Assembly (NCBI RefSeq): GCF_002382885.1
Contig: NZ_NWVL01000032.1
Coordinates: 1-64,000, forward strand
From: Streptomyces sp. WZ.A104
Lineage (GTDB): Bacteria; Actinomycetota; Actinomycetes; Streptomycetales; Streptomycetaceae
Direction: 5' to 3'
Length of the DNA: 64,000 bases
Both the position numbers and the translations under genes were made by a program. Below are positions 1 to 7,654 of the stretch, piece after piece. Each line of letters opens with the position of its first letter. The first letter of the stretch is position 1. A model generated the notes under the pieces. It did no database searches and was not told the origin of the DNA. It saw only the letters and a program-made list of their open reading frames with translations.

Positions 1-587
1 GGCGCGATGCGCGGGTCGACGGGGGCGGCGACCGGCGCGGGCGGGGCGGCGGCCGCCGGGACCGGCGGGGCGGCGGGGGCTTCGGGCTCCTCGACCGAGA
101 CGCCGAAGTCCGTGGCGATCCCGGCCAGGCCGTTGGCGTAACCCTGGCCGACCGCGCGGGCCTTCCAGGCGCCGTTGCGGCGGTAGACCTCGATGACCAC
201 GAGCGCCGTCTCGGTGCTCAGCGGCGGCGGGGTGAAGGTGGCGAGCGCACTGCCGTCGTCCGCGTTGCGCACGGTGGCGGTGGGCTCGATGCCCTGGAAG
301 GTCTGGCCCGCGGCGTCCGGGCTCGCGGTCACGACGATCTTCTCGATGCCGGGCGGGACGGCGGTGGTGTCCACCACGATCGCGTCGGGCGCGGAGCCCC
401 CGCCTGCGCGGTAGGTCACACCCGGGCCCGAGGGCTGGTTGTAGAAGATGAAGTCGTCGTCGGAGCGCACCTTGCCGTCGGCGGTGAGCAGCAGGCCCGA
501 AACGTCGAGCCGCACCGGAGCGGCGACGTCCACCGCCACGCGGGCGGCGGAGAGAGGGATGTTCGAGCCGGGGGTCATTGCGGTCAT
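1..587 (-). CDS. TerD-family stress protein, C-terminus cut off by window edge
   Basis: The first ~195 residues have the pattern of TerD-family calcium-binding stress proteins: an N-terminal beta-rich domain with DDDFIFYNQPSGPG, then a stretch rich in VVIEVYRRNGAWKARAVGQGY. After about residue 165 a Pro/Ala-rich linker begins and the frame runs off the window, so this is probably a TerD domain joined to a second module. TerD proteins are linked to tellurite and general stress resistance; the exact role is unknown. The start is ATG at 587 or, three codons in, ATG at 578; neither has a clear Shine-Dalgarno sequence. Confidence 0.85.
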   Translation of the reverse strand, partial: MTAMTPGSNIPLSAARVAVDVAAPVRLDVSGLLLTADGKVRSDDDFIFYNQPSGPGVTYRAGGGSAPDAIVVDTTAVPPGIEKIVVTASPDAAGQTFQGIEPTATVRNADDGSALATFTPPPLSTETALVVIEVYRRNGAWKARAVGQGYANGLAGIATDFGVSVEEPEAPAAPPVPAAAAPPAPVAAPVDPRIA

Positions 588-715
588 GCAGGGGGTAACG
601 AACGACCCGGCTTTGCCGTTCCCTTACCTTTCTCCCTCACTCCCTGCGCACCCTTTCCCCCCTCACTCCCTGAGCGCCTCCCCACCTCCCCGCCCCTCGG
701 TCTCCCCTTCACGTC
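588..715. other. Pyrimidine-rich intergenic region with a repeated 13-mer
   Basis: No gene is visible. The plus strand is strongly pyrimidine-rich and carries CCCTCACTCCCTG twice, at 634-646 and 660-672, a 26-bp spacing. On the minus strand this is a G/A-rich tract upstream of the TerD-family gene. It may be a leader or simply a polypurine tract. Confidence 0.4.
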
Positions 716-937
716 TCAGCGGCGATTGCGCGGGTGGTTGCGGGCCATGCGTTCGTTGCCGTGCTTGTACGCGCCGGTCCAGCGCGCCATCACCAGCTGC
801 GCGTCGCCGGACACCACCTCGGCCAGGAACTTCTCCGCGCGGCTGCCGCGCAGGGTTCCCGCCGGGCGGCCGTGGTGGGTGATGGTGACGGAGGAGTCGC
901 CGTGCTGTTCGTACTGGAATCCGGAAGGTCTCGGCAT
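716..937 (-). CDS. Small conserved hypothetical protein (73 aa)
   Basis: A 73-residue basic protein starting at ATG 937 (MPRPSGFQYEQHGDSS) and ending in NHPRNRR. It has typical Streptomyces codon use and resembles a family of short uncharacterised actinobacterial proteins with a compact beta-rich N-terminal part (SVTITHHGRPAGTLRG). No enzymatic motif, signal peptide or membrane segment is visible. It lies 128 bp upstream of the TerD-family gene on the same strand. Function is unknown. Confidence 0.65.
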   Translation of the reverse strand: MPRPSGFQYEQHGDSSVTITHHGRPAGTLRGSRAEKFLAEVVSGDAQLVMARWTGAYKHGNERMARNHPRNRR

Positions 938-1007
938 GCCCGTATCGTGCCCGCCCGGACGTATCCGCGTCGCGCCGTTTTCCGTCGGTCGCCCTTTCGC
1001 GGGCCTC

Positions 1008-1197
1008 TCAGTGCGGCCGGATCGGCGGGTCGGTCACGAAGTGGCCGCCGACCCGGGAGTGGGCCGGTGTCGTTGAGGTCGGCGGTGATCGCGTCCGGCG
1101 CGCCGGGGACGGGGACCAGGTCGAACAGCCGCAGGCCGTATCCGTACGCGGGCTCCGCGCCCGCGCCGTGCGGCCCAGGCCGCGGGCCGTGTGCGGC
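1008..1197 (-). pseudogene. Possible frameshifted gene remnant
   Basis: On the minus strand, one frame reads EPAYGYGLRLFDLVPVPG followed by APDAITADLNDTG, with near-perfect GC3. The coding character then jumps to the neighbouring frame near 1057 (HSRVGGHFVTDPPIRPH) and meets a stop at 1008-1010. The first frame has a stop at 1198-1200 and no start. The simplest reading is the C-terminal end of a degraded gene broken by an indel. I do not recognise the family; a sequencing error is possible. Confidence 0.35.
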
Positions 1198-1233
1198 TCA
1201 TACTGCGGAGTAAGGCGGTCAGGTGGCATCGGG

Positions 1234-1278
1234 CGGATGCCCTAGGAACGGATGCTCCGGGAACGGATGCCCTGGGAG
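1234..1278. repeat. Three tandem 15-bp repeats
   Basis: Three consecutive 15-mers, CGGATGCCCTAGGAA, CGGATGCTCCGGGAA and CGGATGCCCTGGGAG, are 73-87% identical. The unit length is a multiple of three but no convincing gene contains it. It sits in the decayed region upstream of the penicillin-binding protein terminator end. Confidence 0.7.
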
Positions 1279-1530
1279 GCGCCAAAGGCACCGGGGGTCT
1301 CTGGAGCCGCTGCGCGGTGCGCCTCAGGGCGTGCCTCGAAGATCCGGTGCAGGTCCCGGGCCGCCCGGGGCACCGAGCCGAACGGCTGCCGTGGGGTTCC
1401 TCCGCGCTGTTCGCGCTCTGCTTCGCGACCGACCCGATCGTTCGAGCTGCTGCTCGGCGTGAAGCAGCGGTACGGGGACGGGTACGGGGGCCGGTGCGCC
1501 CCGGCCGCCGCCCCCCCGTACCCGTTGCCT

Positions 1531-2982
1531 TCACCGCTCCAGCGCCGCCTTCATCATCTTCTGCGCGATCGGTGCGGCCAGGCCGTTGCCGCTCACCTCG
1601 GAGCGCGCCGATCCGGAGTCCTCGACGATCACCGCGACCGCGACCTCCTTGCCGCTGCGGTCGTCCTTCGCGTACGAGGTGAACCAGGCGTACGGGGTGT
1701 TGCTGTTGTCCACGCCGTTCTGCGCGGTCCCCGTCTTCCCGCCGACCTCGGCTCCGGGAATCCGGGCGTTGGTGCCGGTGCCCTCCTCGACGACCGTCAC
1801 CATCGCACTGCGCAGCTGCTCGGCGGTCGACTCCTTCACCACGCGCTTCGTGTCGCCGTCGCCGGTCTCCTCCAGTACGGTGCCGTCCCCGTCCGTCACC
1901 TGGGACACCATGTGCGGCGCGGCCAGCTCACCGCCGTTGGCCAGGGCCGAGGTGACCATCGCCATCTGGAGCGGGGTCGCGGTGACCTCGAACTGGCCGA
2001 TGCCCGTCAGGGCTGTCTGGGCCCTGTCCATACCGGTCGGGTAGACGCTCTTCGCGGCCCGCACCGGGACGTCCAGCTTCTCGGTGTCGAACCCGAACGC
2101 GTCGGCCATCTCCTTCACCCTGTCCTGGCCGAGGTCGGCGGCCGCCTTCGCGAAGACGTTGTTGCAGGAGTAGCGGAGCGCGGTGCGCAGGGTCGCGTTC
2201 TCGCAGGGGGCGGAGGCGTTCTCGTTGCGGAGGACGGTGGTGGTGCCGGGAAGGGTGTACGGGTCGGGGCTCCTGGTCGCCTCGTCGACCGAGCCGTACA
2301 GCCCGTTTTCCAGCGCCGCCGCCGCGACCACCAGCTTGAACGTCGAGCCCGGCGCCAGCGGCTGCCGCAGCGCCCGGTTGACCAGCGGCTTGTCCGGGTC
2401 GTCCAGCAGCTTCTTCCAGGCGTCGCCGTCTCCCGTACCGCTGATCGTCGAGGGGTCGTACGAGGGTGTGGAGACCATGCCCAGGATGCGCCCGGTCTTC
2501 GGGTCGATGGCCACCGCCGCGCCCTTGTCGTCGCCGAGCGCCTCGTAGGCCGCCTTCTGGACGCCCGGGTCGATGGTGGTCAGGACGTTGCCCGGGGTGG
2601 CCTGCTCGCCGGTGAGCAGGTCCTTGGGGTTCTTCAGGCGGTCGTCCGTGCCGTCCAGGACGTCGCTGTAGATGCCTTCGAGCTGGGTCGCGCCGTACGC
2701 CTGCGAGCTGTAGCCCGTCACGGCCGCGTAGAGCTCGCCCTGCGGGTAGGTCCTCTTGTACCGGAGGTCGCCGCCACTGGTCCCCTTCGATCCGGTGACC
2801 GGCGAACCGGCCACGATGATGTCCCCGAGCGGCTGCGCGTACTGCGCGATGGTGTTCCGCCGGTTGTGCTCGTCGTCTGCGAGCGCCTTGGCCTGGTAGC
2901 CCTGCACCCATGTCGCCCGCACCAGCAGGGCGAGCACCATGAGCAGGCAGAAGGCCGAAGCGCGCCTGATTGTCTTGTTCAT
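1531..2982 (-). CDS. Class B penicillin-binding protein (peptidoglycan transpeptidase)
   Basis: A 483-residue membrane-anchored D,D-transpeptidase that crosslinks peptidoglycan outside the cell. One N-terminal transmembrane segment (about residues 8-24) is followed by a short dimerisation-type region and the transpeptidase domain, with STFK at 213-216 (Ser213 nucleophile), SCN at 271-273 and KTGT at 415-418. Length and the MNKTIRR start match the actinobacterial PbpA-like group of short class B PBPs rather than FtsI. Start ATG 2982 directly precedes the hydrophobic anchor. It is the last gene in a minus-strand row, 89 bp downstream of a response regulator. An exact role in elongation or sporulation cannot be read from sequence. 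Confidence 0.92.
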   Translation of the reverse strand: MNKTIRRASAFCLLMVLALLVRATWVQGYQAKALADDEHNRRNTIAQYAQPLGDIIVAGSPVTGSKGTSGGDLRYKRTYPQGELYAAVTGYSSQAYGATQLEGIYSDVLDGTDDRLKNPKDLLTGEQATPGNVLTTIDPGVQKAAYEALGDDKGAAVAIDPKTGRILGMVSTPSYDPSTISGTGDGDAWKKLLDDPDKPLVNRALRQPLAPGSTFKLVVAAAALENGLYGSVDEATRSPDPYTLPGTTTVLRNENASAPCENATLRTALRYSCNNVFAKAAADLGQDRVKEMADAFGFDTEKLDVPVRAAKSVYPTGMDRAQTALTGIGQFEVTATPLQMAMVTSALANGGELAAPHMVSQVTDGDGTVLEETGDGDTKRVVKESTAEQLRSAMVTVVEEGTGTNARIPGAEVGGKTGTAQNGVDNSNTPYAWFTSYAKDDRSGKEVAVAVIVEDSGSARSEVSGNGLAAPIAQKMMKAALER

Positions 2983-3071
2983 CCCGTTGGAGGGACGAGC
3001 GGGTCGGTTCCGGCCGTTCCCCCACGTGCCCCTTCTCACCGATTTCTCACGCGGTGCACGGGGGCCGCCGC

Positions 3072-3734
3072 TCAGCCCGGGGTGATGAAGCCGGACTCGT
3101 ACGCCGCGATGACCGCCTGCGTACGGTCCCGGGCGCCCGTCTTCGCGAGGACCGACGCCACATGGGTCTTCGCCGTCGCCGGGCCCACCGCGAGCTGCTC
3201 CGCGATCTCCGCGTTGGTCAGCCCCGCCGCCATCAGCCGCAGTACGTCCGCCTCCCGCCCGGTCAGCCGAGCCACCCACGCCGGGGCCCCGGACGCCTGC
3301 CGCGCGGCGTGCTCGGCGGCCAGCGTGCGTACCGCCGCCGGGTAGAGGAGCGAGTCGCCGCACGCCACCAGGCGCACCGCCTGCACCAGCTCCTCGGCCG
3401 CGACCCGCTTCAGCAGGAACCCGGCCGCTCCGGCGTGCAGGGCCTCGTACACGTACGCGTCGTTCTCGAAGGTCGTCACGACGACGATCCTCGGCGGGTC
3501 CTCCAGCGTGGTGAGGATCTGCTGGGTGGCCCGGATGCCGTCGATCTCCGGCATCCGCACGTCCATCAGCACCACGTCGGGCCGCAGCTCCCGCACCACG
3601 GAGACGGCCTCCGCACCGGTGGTGGCCTCCCCGACGACCTCGATGCCCTCCTCGGCGTCCAGGATCGCGCGCAGCGCCGTACGCACCATCCGCTCGTCGT
3701 CCGCCAGCACCACCCGTACCGGAGCCCCGCTCAT
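3072..3734 (-). CDS. NarL/FixJ-type response regulator
   Basis: A 220-residue response regulator. The receiver domain (1-120) has the acidic pair DDE near residue 12, the phosphoacceptor Asp58 in VVLMDVRMPE and a conserved Lys in FLLKRV. The C-terminal LuxR/GerE helix-turn-helix (about 150-215) contains LTGREADVLRLMAAGLTNAE. Its start ATG overlaps the stop of the histidine kinase by 4 bp, so the two form a cognate, translationally coupled pair. Targets are unknown; the adjacent penicillin-binding protein and the upstream membrane protein are obvious candidates. Confidence 0.95.
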   Translation of the reverse strand: MSGAPVRVVLADDERMVRTALRAILDAEEGIEVVGEATTGAEAVSVVRELRPDVVLMDVRMPEIDGIRATQQILTTLEDPPRIVVVTTFENDAYVYEALHAGAAGFLLKRVAAEELVQAVRLVACGDSLLYPAAVRTLAAEHAARQASGAPAWVARLTGREADVLRLMAAGLTNAEIAEQLAVGPATAKTHVASVLAKTGARDRTQAVIAAYESGFITPG

Positions 3735-5026
3735 CGCTGTTCCTCCGCATGTCCGTCGGTCGTACGCCCGGCCGTCAGAGGCAGCCGGGCGGTCAGCCGC
3801 CAGCCGCCGTCGTACGGACCCGCTTCGGTTCGGCCCCCCAGCAGGACGGCCCGCTCCGCGATGCCGCGCAGCCCGCGGCCGCCTCCGGGCCGCACGACGG
3901 CGGGCCGCTCGCCCACCGGGTTCTCCACCACGATCTCCAGCTCCCTCTCCCGTACCGCGATCAGCAGCCGCACGGGGGACGGGCCGCCCCCGCCGTGCCG
4001 CAGGGCGTTGCTCAGCCCCTCCTGGACGATCCGGTACGCCTCCCGCGAGACCGCCGGGTCCACGTTGTCCGGGTCACCGGGGTCGCCCTCCCGCTCGTAC
4101 GCCACCGGTACCCCGCAGTGCGCCAGCAGCCCGTCGAGCGCGTCCAGCCCCGGCCCGTAAGCCGCTTCCCCGCCCTCGTCCGGCTCTCCGTCCCGCCGCA
4201 GCAGCCCCAGTACCGAGTCCAGCTCGCCGACCGTCCGCCGTGTCGTCTCCTCGATGGCGGTCAGCGCCTCGCGGACGAACTCCGGATCGCGGTCCAGGAC
4301 CCGGCGCGCCGCCCCCGCCTGAAGGGTCACGGCACTCAGCGCGTGGCCCACCGAGTCGTGGAGCTCCCGGGCGAGCCGGTTGCGCACCGCCAGGTCCGCG
4401 GCCCGGCGCTCGGCGGCGGCCAGCCGGTCCTCGGGGGTCGGCCCCAGCAGAGCCGGGGCCCGTCGGGCCAGCAGCTCCCCGGCCGCCGCCGCGACCAGCG
4501 CCATCGCCACCAGCATCGCGAGCCCGGCGAGCGGAGCGAAGGCCAGGGCCCACGGCTCCCGCAGCGCATCGTGCCCGCCGTACAGCCAGGTCTCGCGCAG
4601 CCCCGCGAAGAACGGCAGGGCGGCCACCGTCACCGCGAACGGCGGCAGTGCCAGCGTGATCCCGCTGACGATCCCGCCGAGCGCCAGATGCAGGGTGTAC
4701 CAGCAGGCCGCACGCACCCGGGCCTGCCGGGTCCGGGCGGGCCCGTCGGCCAGCAGGGCGGGCGGGACCCCGCACAGGGCGCGGGCGGCGGCCACGGACA
4801 GCGGCCGGACCAGGGCGAAGAAGCCGGTGACCGCCGCCATCGGCAGGGCGAGGGCGAACGCGACGAGCTGGGCGGGCAGCGAGGAGAAGAGCTGTTCCCC
4901 ACCGCTCGCCATGCCGACCAGGACCGTGCTGACCAGGAAGTACGGCGTCAGCAGCGCGCCGCCGATGATCAGATGCAGCCAGCGCAGCCGCGCCCGCCGG
5001 CCGAACAGCGGGGCGACCGCCCTCAT
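3731..5026 (-). CDS. Sensor histidine kinase, HisKA_3 type
   Basis: A 431-residue membrane histidine kinase that should phosphorylate the downstream response regulator. Four or more hydrophobic segments occupy residues 15-185; the dimerisation/phosphoacceptor motif NRLARELHDSVGHALSAVT places His223 as the phosphorylation site. The C-terminal ATPase contains the N-box EGLSNALRHG and the GRGLRGIAER glycine box. No extracytoplasmic sensor domain is visible, so sensing is probably within the membrane, as in DesK-like kinases. ATG 5026 overlaps the stop of the upstream membrane protein gene by 4 bp. Confidence 0.95.
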   Translation of the reverse strand: MRAVAPLFGRRARLRWLHLIIGGALLTPYFLVSTVLVGMASGGEQLFSSLPAQLVAFALALPMAAVTGFFALVRPLSVAAARALCGVPPALLADGPARTRQARVRAACWYTLHLALGGIVSGITLALPPFAVTVAALPFFAGLRETWLYGGHDALREPWALAFAPLAGLAMLVAMALVAAAAGELLARRAPALLGPTPEDRLAAAERRAADLAVRNRLARELHDSVGHALSAVTLQAGAARRVLDRDPEFVREALTAIEETTRRTVGELDSVLGLLRRDGEPDEGGEAAYGPGLDALDGLLAHCGVPVAYEREGDPGDPDNVDPAVSREAYRIVQEGLSNALRHGGGGPSPVRLLIAVRERELEIVVENPVGERPAVVRPGGGRGLRGIAERAVLLGGRTEAGPYDGGWRLTARLPLTAGRTTDGHAEEQR

Positions 5027-6138
5027 GACACCCGGCTGTCGGACGACGGGGCAGGGGCATCGGTGGCCGCGGGCAGCGCGGAAGCCGCCGCGCGCTCCGC
5101 GAAGAAGTACGCGCCAAGTGTCACGACGAGCGCCCCGGCCAGCATCTGGACAGCGTAGACCGTCGTCGTCGCCGGCATCGGCCGGTCCGCCGCTTCGCCC
5201 GCGCCGATCAGCCCGGTGACGCTCAACCAGCCGCCCCAGCAGGCCGTGGCCGCCGAACCGGCCCAGGCCAGGACGAGCGGCAGCCGCAGGGAGAGGCGGC
5301 CGGTACGCCGGAAGGCGAGCAGGAGCACCCCGACGACGGTGGCCACCACGAAGAGCAGGCTGACGGCTTCCAGGACGTAGAAATCGCTGGTGCGGGCCGC
5401 GGCCCGGCCCGGGTTGAGCCCGGCGGTCGAACCGGAGAGCCACAACAGGTGCGTGACGCCGGGGAGAAGGGCCGCCCCAGCGACGGCGACGGCGGTCGCG
5501 CGCAGGGCGGGCGTGGTCGGGCTGTCCGGCAGATCCCGCAGCCTCCCCTGCCACAGGTGGCCCCAGCGCTCCCTGGCGTACAGCGCGAAGAGGCTGCCGA
5601 GGGCGAGGCCCTGGACGATGAAGCCGCCGTAGACGACACCGAAGACCCACGGGTCCAGGAACGCGTCGGAGTTCCCCTCGCCGACCGGCCGCCCGTCGCC
5701 ACCGCCGAAGAGTCCAACGACCATCTGGATCGGGAAGCCCGTCATGATCGGCAGCAGCAGACCGCTCGCCACCCACATCGGCAGCACCAGCAGCCAGGCC
5801 GGCACCCGCTTGCCCCAGGGCCGGGTGAGCAGCAGAGCGAGGACGATGACGGCGCCGTCCATCAGCACGGTGGCCCCGTTGGCGACGCGCAGCGTGGTGC
5901 CGCCGTCGAGCAGCGCGCTGCCGTCCGGGATACCGAGCTGACTGCCCGCCATCCAGGCGACCTTGAGCCCGATGTAGGGCAGACAGGACACCATGGCGAC
6001 CGTCCGGAGCACGACGCGCGCCCTGCTGATGCGGTACGGGGGCGTCTCGGGCGGTGTGGTGCCGTACGGGGGCGTCTTGCCCGTCCCGGCGCGGTGCTGG
6101 ACGGGCGGGGACGCTGCGGAGGGCCGGTTCGCTGCCAT
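5023..6138 (-). CDS. Polytopic membrane protein linked to a two-component system
   Basis: A 371-residue integral membrane protein. A proline-rich cytoplasmic N-terminus (about 40 residues, with PPYGTTPPETPPY) is followed by eight or so predicted membrane helices and a short Ala/Ser/Pro tail. No transport or enzymatic motif is recognised. It is the first gene of a tightly overlapping unit with the histidine kinase and response regulator, so it could be a co-sensor or accessory. The family is known to me only as an uncharacterised Streptomyces membrane protein; function is inferred from context only. Confidence 0.8.
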   Translation of the reverse strand: MAANRPSAASPPVQHRAGTGKTPPYGTTPPETPPYRISRARVVLRTVAMVSCLPYIGLKVAWMAGSQLGIPDGSALLDGGTTLRVANGATVLMDGAVIVLALLLTRPWGKRVPAWLLVLPMWVASGLLLPIMTGFPIQMVVGLFGGGDGRPVGEGNSDAFLDPWVFGVVYGGFIVQGLALGSLFALYARERWGHLWQGRLRDLPDSPTTPALRATAVAVAGAALLPGVTHLLWLSGSTAGLNPGRAAARTSDFYVLEAVSLLFVVATVVGVLLLAFRRTGRLSLRLPLVLAWAGSAATACWGGWLSVTGLIGAGEAADRPMPATTTVYAVQMLAGALVVTLGAYFFAERAAASALPAATDAPAPSSDSRVS

Positions 6139-6232
6139 GGCTCCACGCTCCCGCGCCGGCCGTGCCCCGTACGTCCTGCCCGGCGACGATCCGCCTCCGC
6201 CATCCGGGGGAGAGCGCCTCCCGCCCTGAGCC

Positions 6233-6712
6233 CTATCCCCGGAGCGTCACCAGCACCTCGTCGATCTCCTCGCCCCGGGCGCGGGCGAACCCGCGGTCCG
6301 TGCCGGTCACCACGAAGCCGCACTTCTCCAGCACCCGGCGCGAGCCGAGGTTGTCGGCCGCCGCCCGCGCGTGCAGCGGGCGCGTGGGCGTCTCGTCGAG
6401 GAACGCCCGCAGGGCGGCCGTCGCCAGTCCGCGGCCCCAGTGCGCACGGCCGATCCAGTACGTGACCTGCCGGTCGTCGTCGGTGCCGTACGCCCCGACA
6501 TGGCCCCCCACCGCACCGTCGGCCACCACCGTGCGCATCACCACGCCGCCGGCCCCGGCGCGCAGCCGCGCCCAGTGGGCGTCGAAGGCGGCGCGGTCGG
6601 TGGGGTCCTCCGGGGTGAACGCGGCGACGCGGGTGGCCGCGGGGTCGCTCATCCAGGCGAAGAACAGCGGCAGGTCGCCGTCCTCCACCGCGCGCAGGGA
6701 GATCTCGGTCAT
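6233..6712 (-). CDS. GNAT-family N-acetyltransferase
   Basis: A 159-residue RimJ/RimL-like acetyltransferase. Residues 1-60 form the N-terminal alpha/beta part (ISLRAVEDGDLPLFFAWMSD), and the acetyl-CoA binding region includes WIGRAHWGRGLATAALRAFL and the AADNLGSRRVLEKCGF motif typical of N-terminal or small-molecule acetyltransferases. The start codon ATG 6712 touches the stop of the upstream IclR gene (TGATG), so translation is probably coupled. The substrate is unknown. Confidence 0.9.
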   Translation of the reverse strand: MTEISLRAVEDGDLPLFFAWMSDPAATRVAAFTPEDPTDRAAFDAHWARLRAGAGGVVMRTVVADGAVGGHVGAYGTDDDRQVTYWIGRAHWGRGLATAALRAFLDETPTRPLHARAAADNLGSRRVLEKCGFVVTGTDRGFARARGEEIDEVLVTLRG

Positions 6713-7482
6713 CAGAGCCTCCGGGTGGCGAGCGCGAGCCGGTCCCGGGCGTCGAACAGGGCGTCCTTGACCGTCTGTTCGTGCCCGGGGGTGAGCCGGG
6801 CGACCGGCACCGAGCAGCTGACCGCGTCGCGCGCGGGCGTCCGGTAGGGGATCGCCACGCCGAAGCAGCGCAGGCCGACGGTGTTCTCCTCGCGGTCGAC
6901 CGCGTAGCCCTGCTCGCGGACCAGGTGGAGCTCCTCGATCAGCTTCTCGCGGTCGGTGATGGTGTGTTCGGTCAGCGCGGGCAGCGTCTCGGGCAGCATC
7001 TTGCGGACCTGCTCGTCGCTGTGGGTGGCGAGAAGCGCCTTGCCGAGCGAGGTGGAGTGGGCGGGCAGCCTGCGGCCGACCCGGGTGAAGGGGCGCAGAT
7101 AGTGCTGGGACTGGCGGGTGGCGAGGTAGACCACGTTCGTGCCGTCGAGGCGGGCCAGGTGGATGGTCTCCGTGGTGTCGTCGGAGAGCCGGTCCAAGGT
7201 GGGCCGGGCGGCGGCCACGACCTCGTCGCCGTCGATGTACGAGGTGCCCACCAGCAGGGCGCGCACCCCGATCCCGTACCGCGTGCCCGTCGCGTCCGTC
7301 TCCACCCAGCCCAGCTCGACCAGGGTGCGCAGCAGCATGTAGAGGCTGGACTTGGGATAGCCGACGGCCTCCTGCACGGCGGCGAGCGAGTGCATGCCGG
7401 GCCGCCCCGCGAAGTATTCGAGGAGCTCCACCGTCCGCACCGCGGATTTGACCTGCGCTCCACCGGACTCGGCGACCGACAT
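6712..7482 (-). CDS. IclR-family transcriptional regulator
   Basis: A 256-residue IclR-type regulator: a winged helix-turn-helix at residues 12-75 (VELLEYFAGRPGMHSLAAVQ...YPKSSLYMLLRTL) and a C-terminal GAF-like effector domain (about 90-250). Start ATG 7482 has the purine-rich AAGGGGG upstream. It is divergent from a ketoglutarate-semialdehyde-dehydrogenase-like gene, the usual arrangement for a local regulator of sugar-acid catabolism. A palindrome at 7603-7618 in the shared promoter region is a candidate operator. The effector is unknown. Confidence 0.93.
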   Translation of the reverse strand: MSVAESGGAQVKSAVRTVELLEYFAGRPGMHSLAAVQEAVGYPKSSLYMLLRTLVELGWVETDATGTRYGIGVRALLVGTSYIDGDEVVAAARPTLDRLSDDTTETIHLARLDGTNVVYLATRQSQHYLRPFTRVGRRLPAHSTSLGKALLATHSDEQVRKMLPETLPALTEHTITDREKLIEELHLVREQGYAVDREENTVGLRCFGVAIPYRTPARDAVSCSVPVARLTPGHEQTVKDALFDARDRLALATRRL

Positions 7483-7602
7483 CGCCCTCGCCCCCTTCGA
7501 AAAGCTTGTCACCACGGCTGCCGCCACGACGGGCGGCACGGACGATTGCCAACACGGAACGCCCGGAAATAGAGTCCCAGCACATTCACGACCAGGAACT
7601 CT

Positions 7603-7618
7603 GTTCAGAATACCGAAC
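7603..7618. promoter_or_regulatory. Candidate IclR operator between divergent genes
   Basis: The sequence GTTCAGAATACCGAAC has inverted GTTC/GAAC half-sites separated by 8 bp. It lies 36 bp upstream of the aldehyde dehydrogenase start and 120 bp from the IclR start, in a locally AT-richer stretch. The site is inferred from symmetry and position only. Confidence 0.45.
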
Positions 7619-7654
7619 GTTCCTGGTGTGCGGCCCAGGACCGGGAGGAACACG

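Larger units (their letters stand above)
938..1530. other. 593-bp region without an intact gene
   Basis: No complete coding sequence can be supported here. The region contains a frameshifted coding-like segment (1008-1197, minus strand) and three 15-bp tandem repeats (1234-1278); the rest shows no convincing start, ribosome binding site or conserved motif. It looks like decayed coding sequence between the small conserved gene and the penicillin-binding protein gene. Confidence 0.5.

Noticed and set aside
1252..3345. Long plus-strand frame over the penicillin-binding protein and response regulator genes.
   Set aside because: Antisense shadow; the minus-strand frames carry conserved catalytic motifs.
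1531..3750. Apparent 739-residue penicillin-binding protein.
   Set aside because: The N-terminal 256 residues overlap the response regulator gene and are out-of-frame shadow; the real start is ATG 2982.
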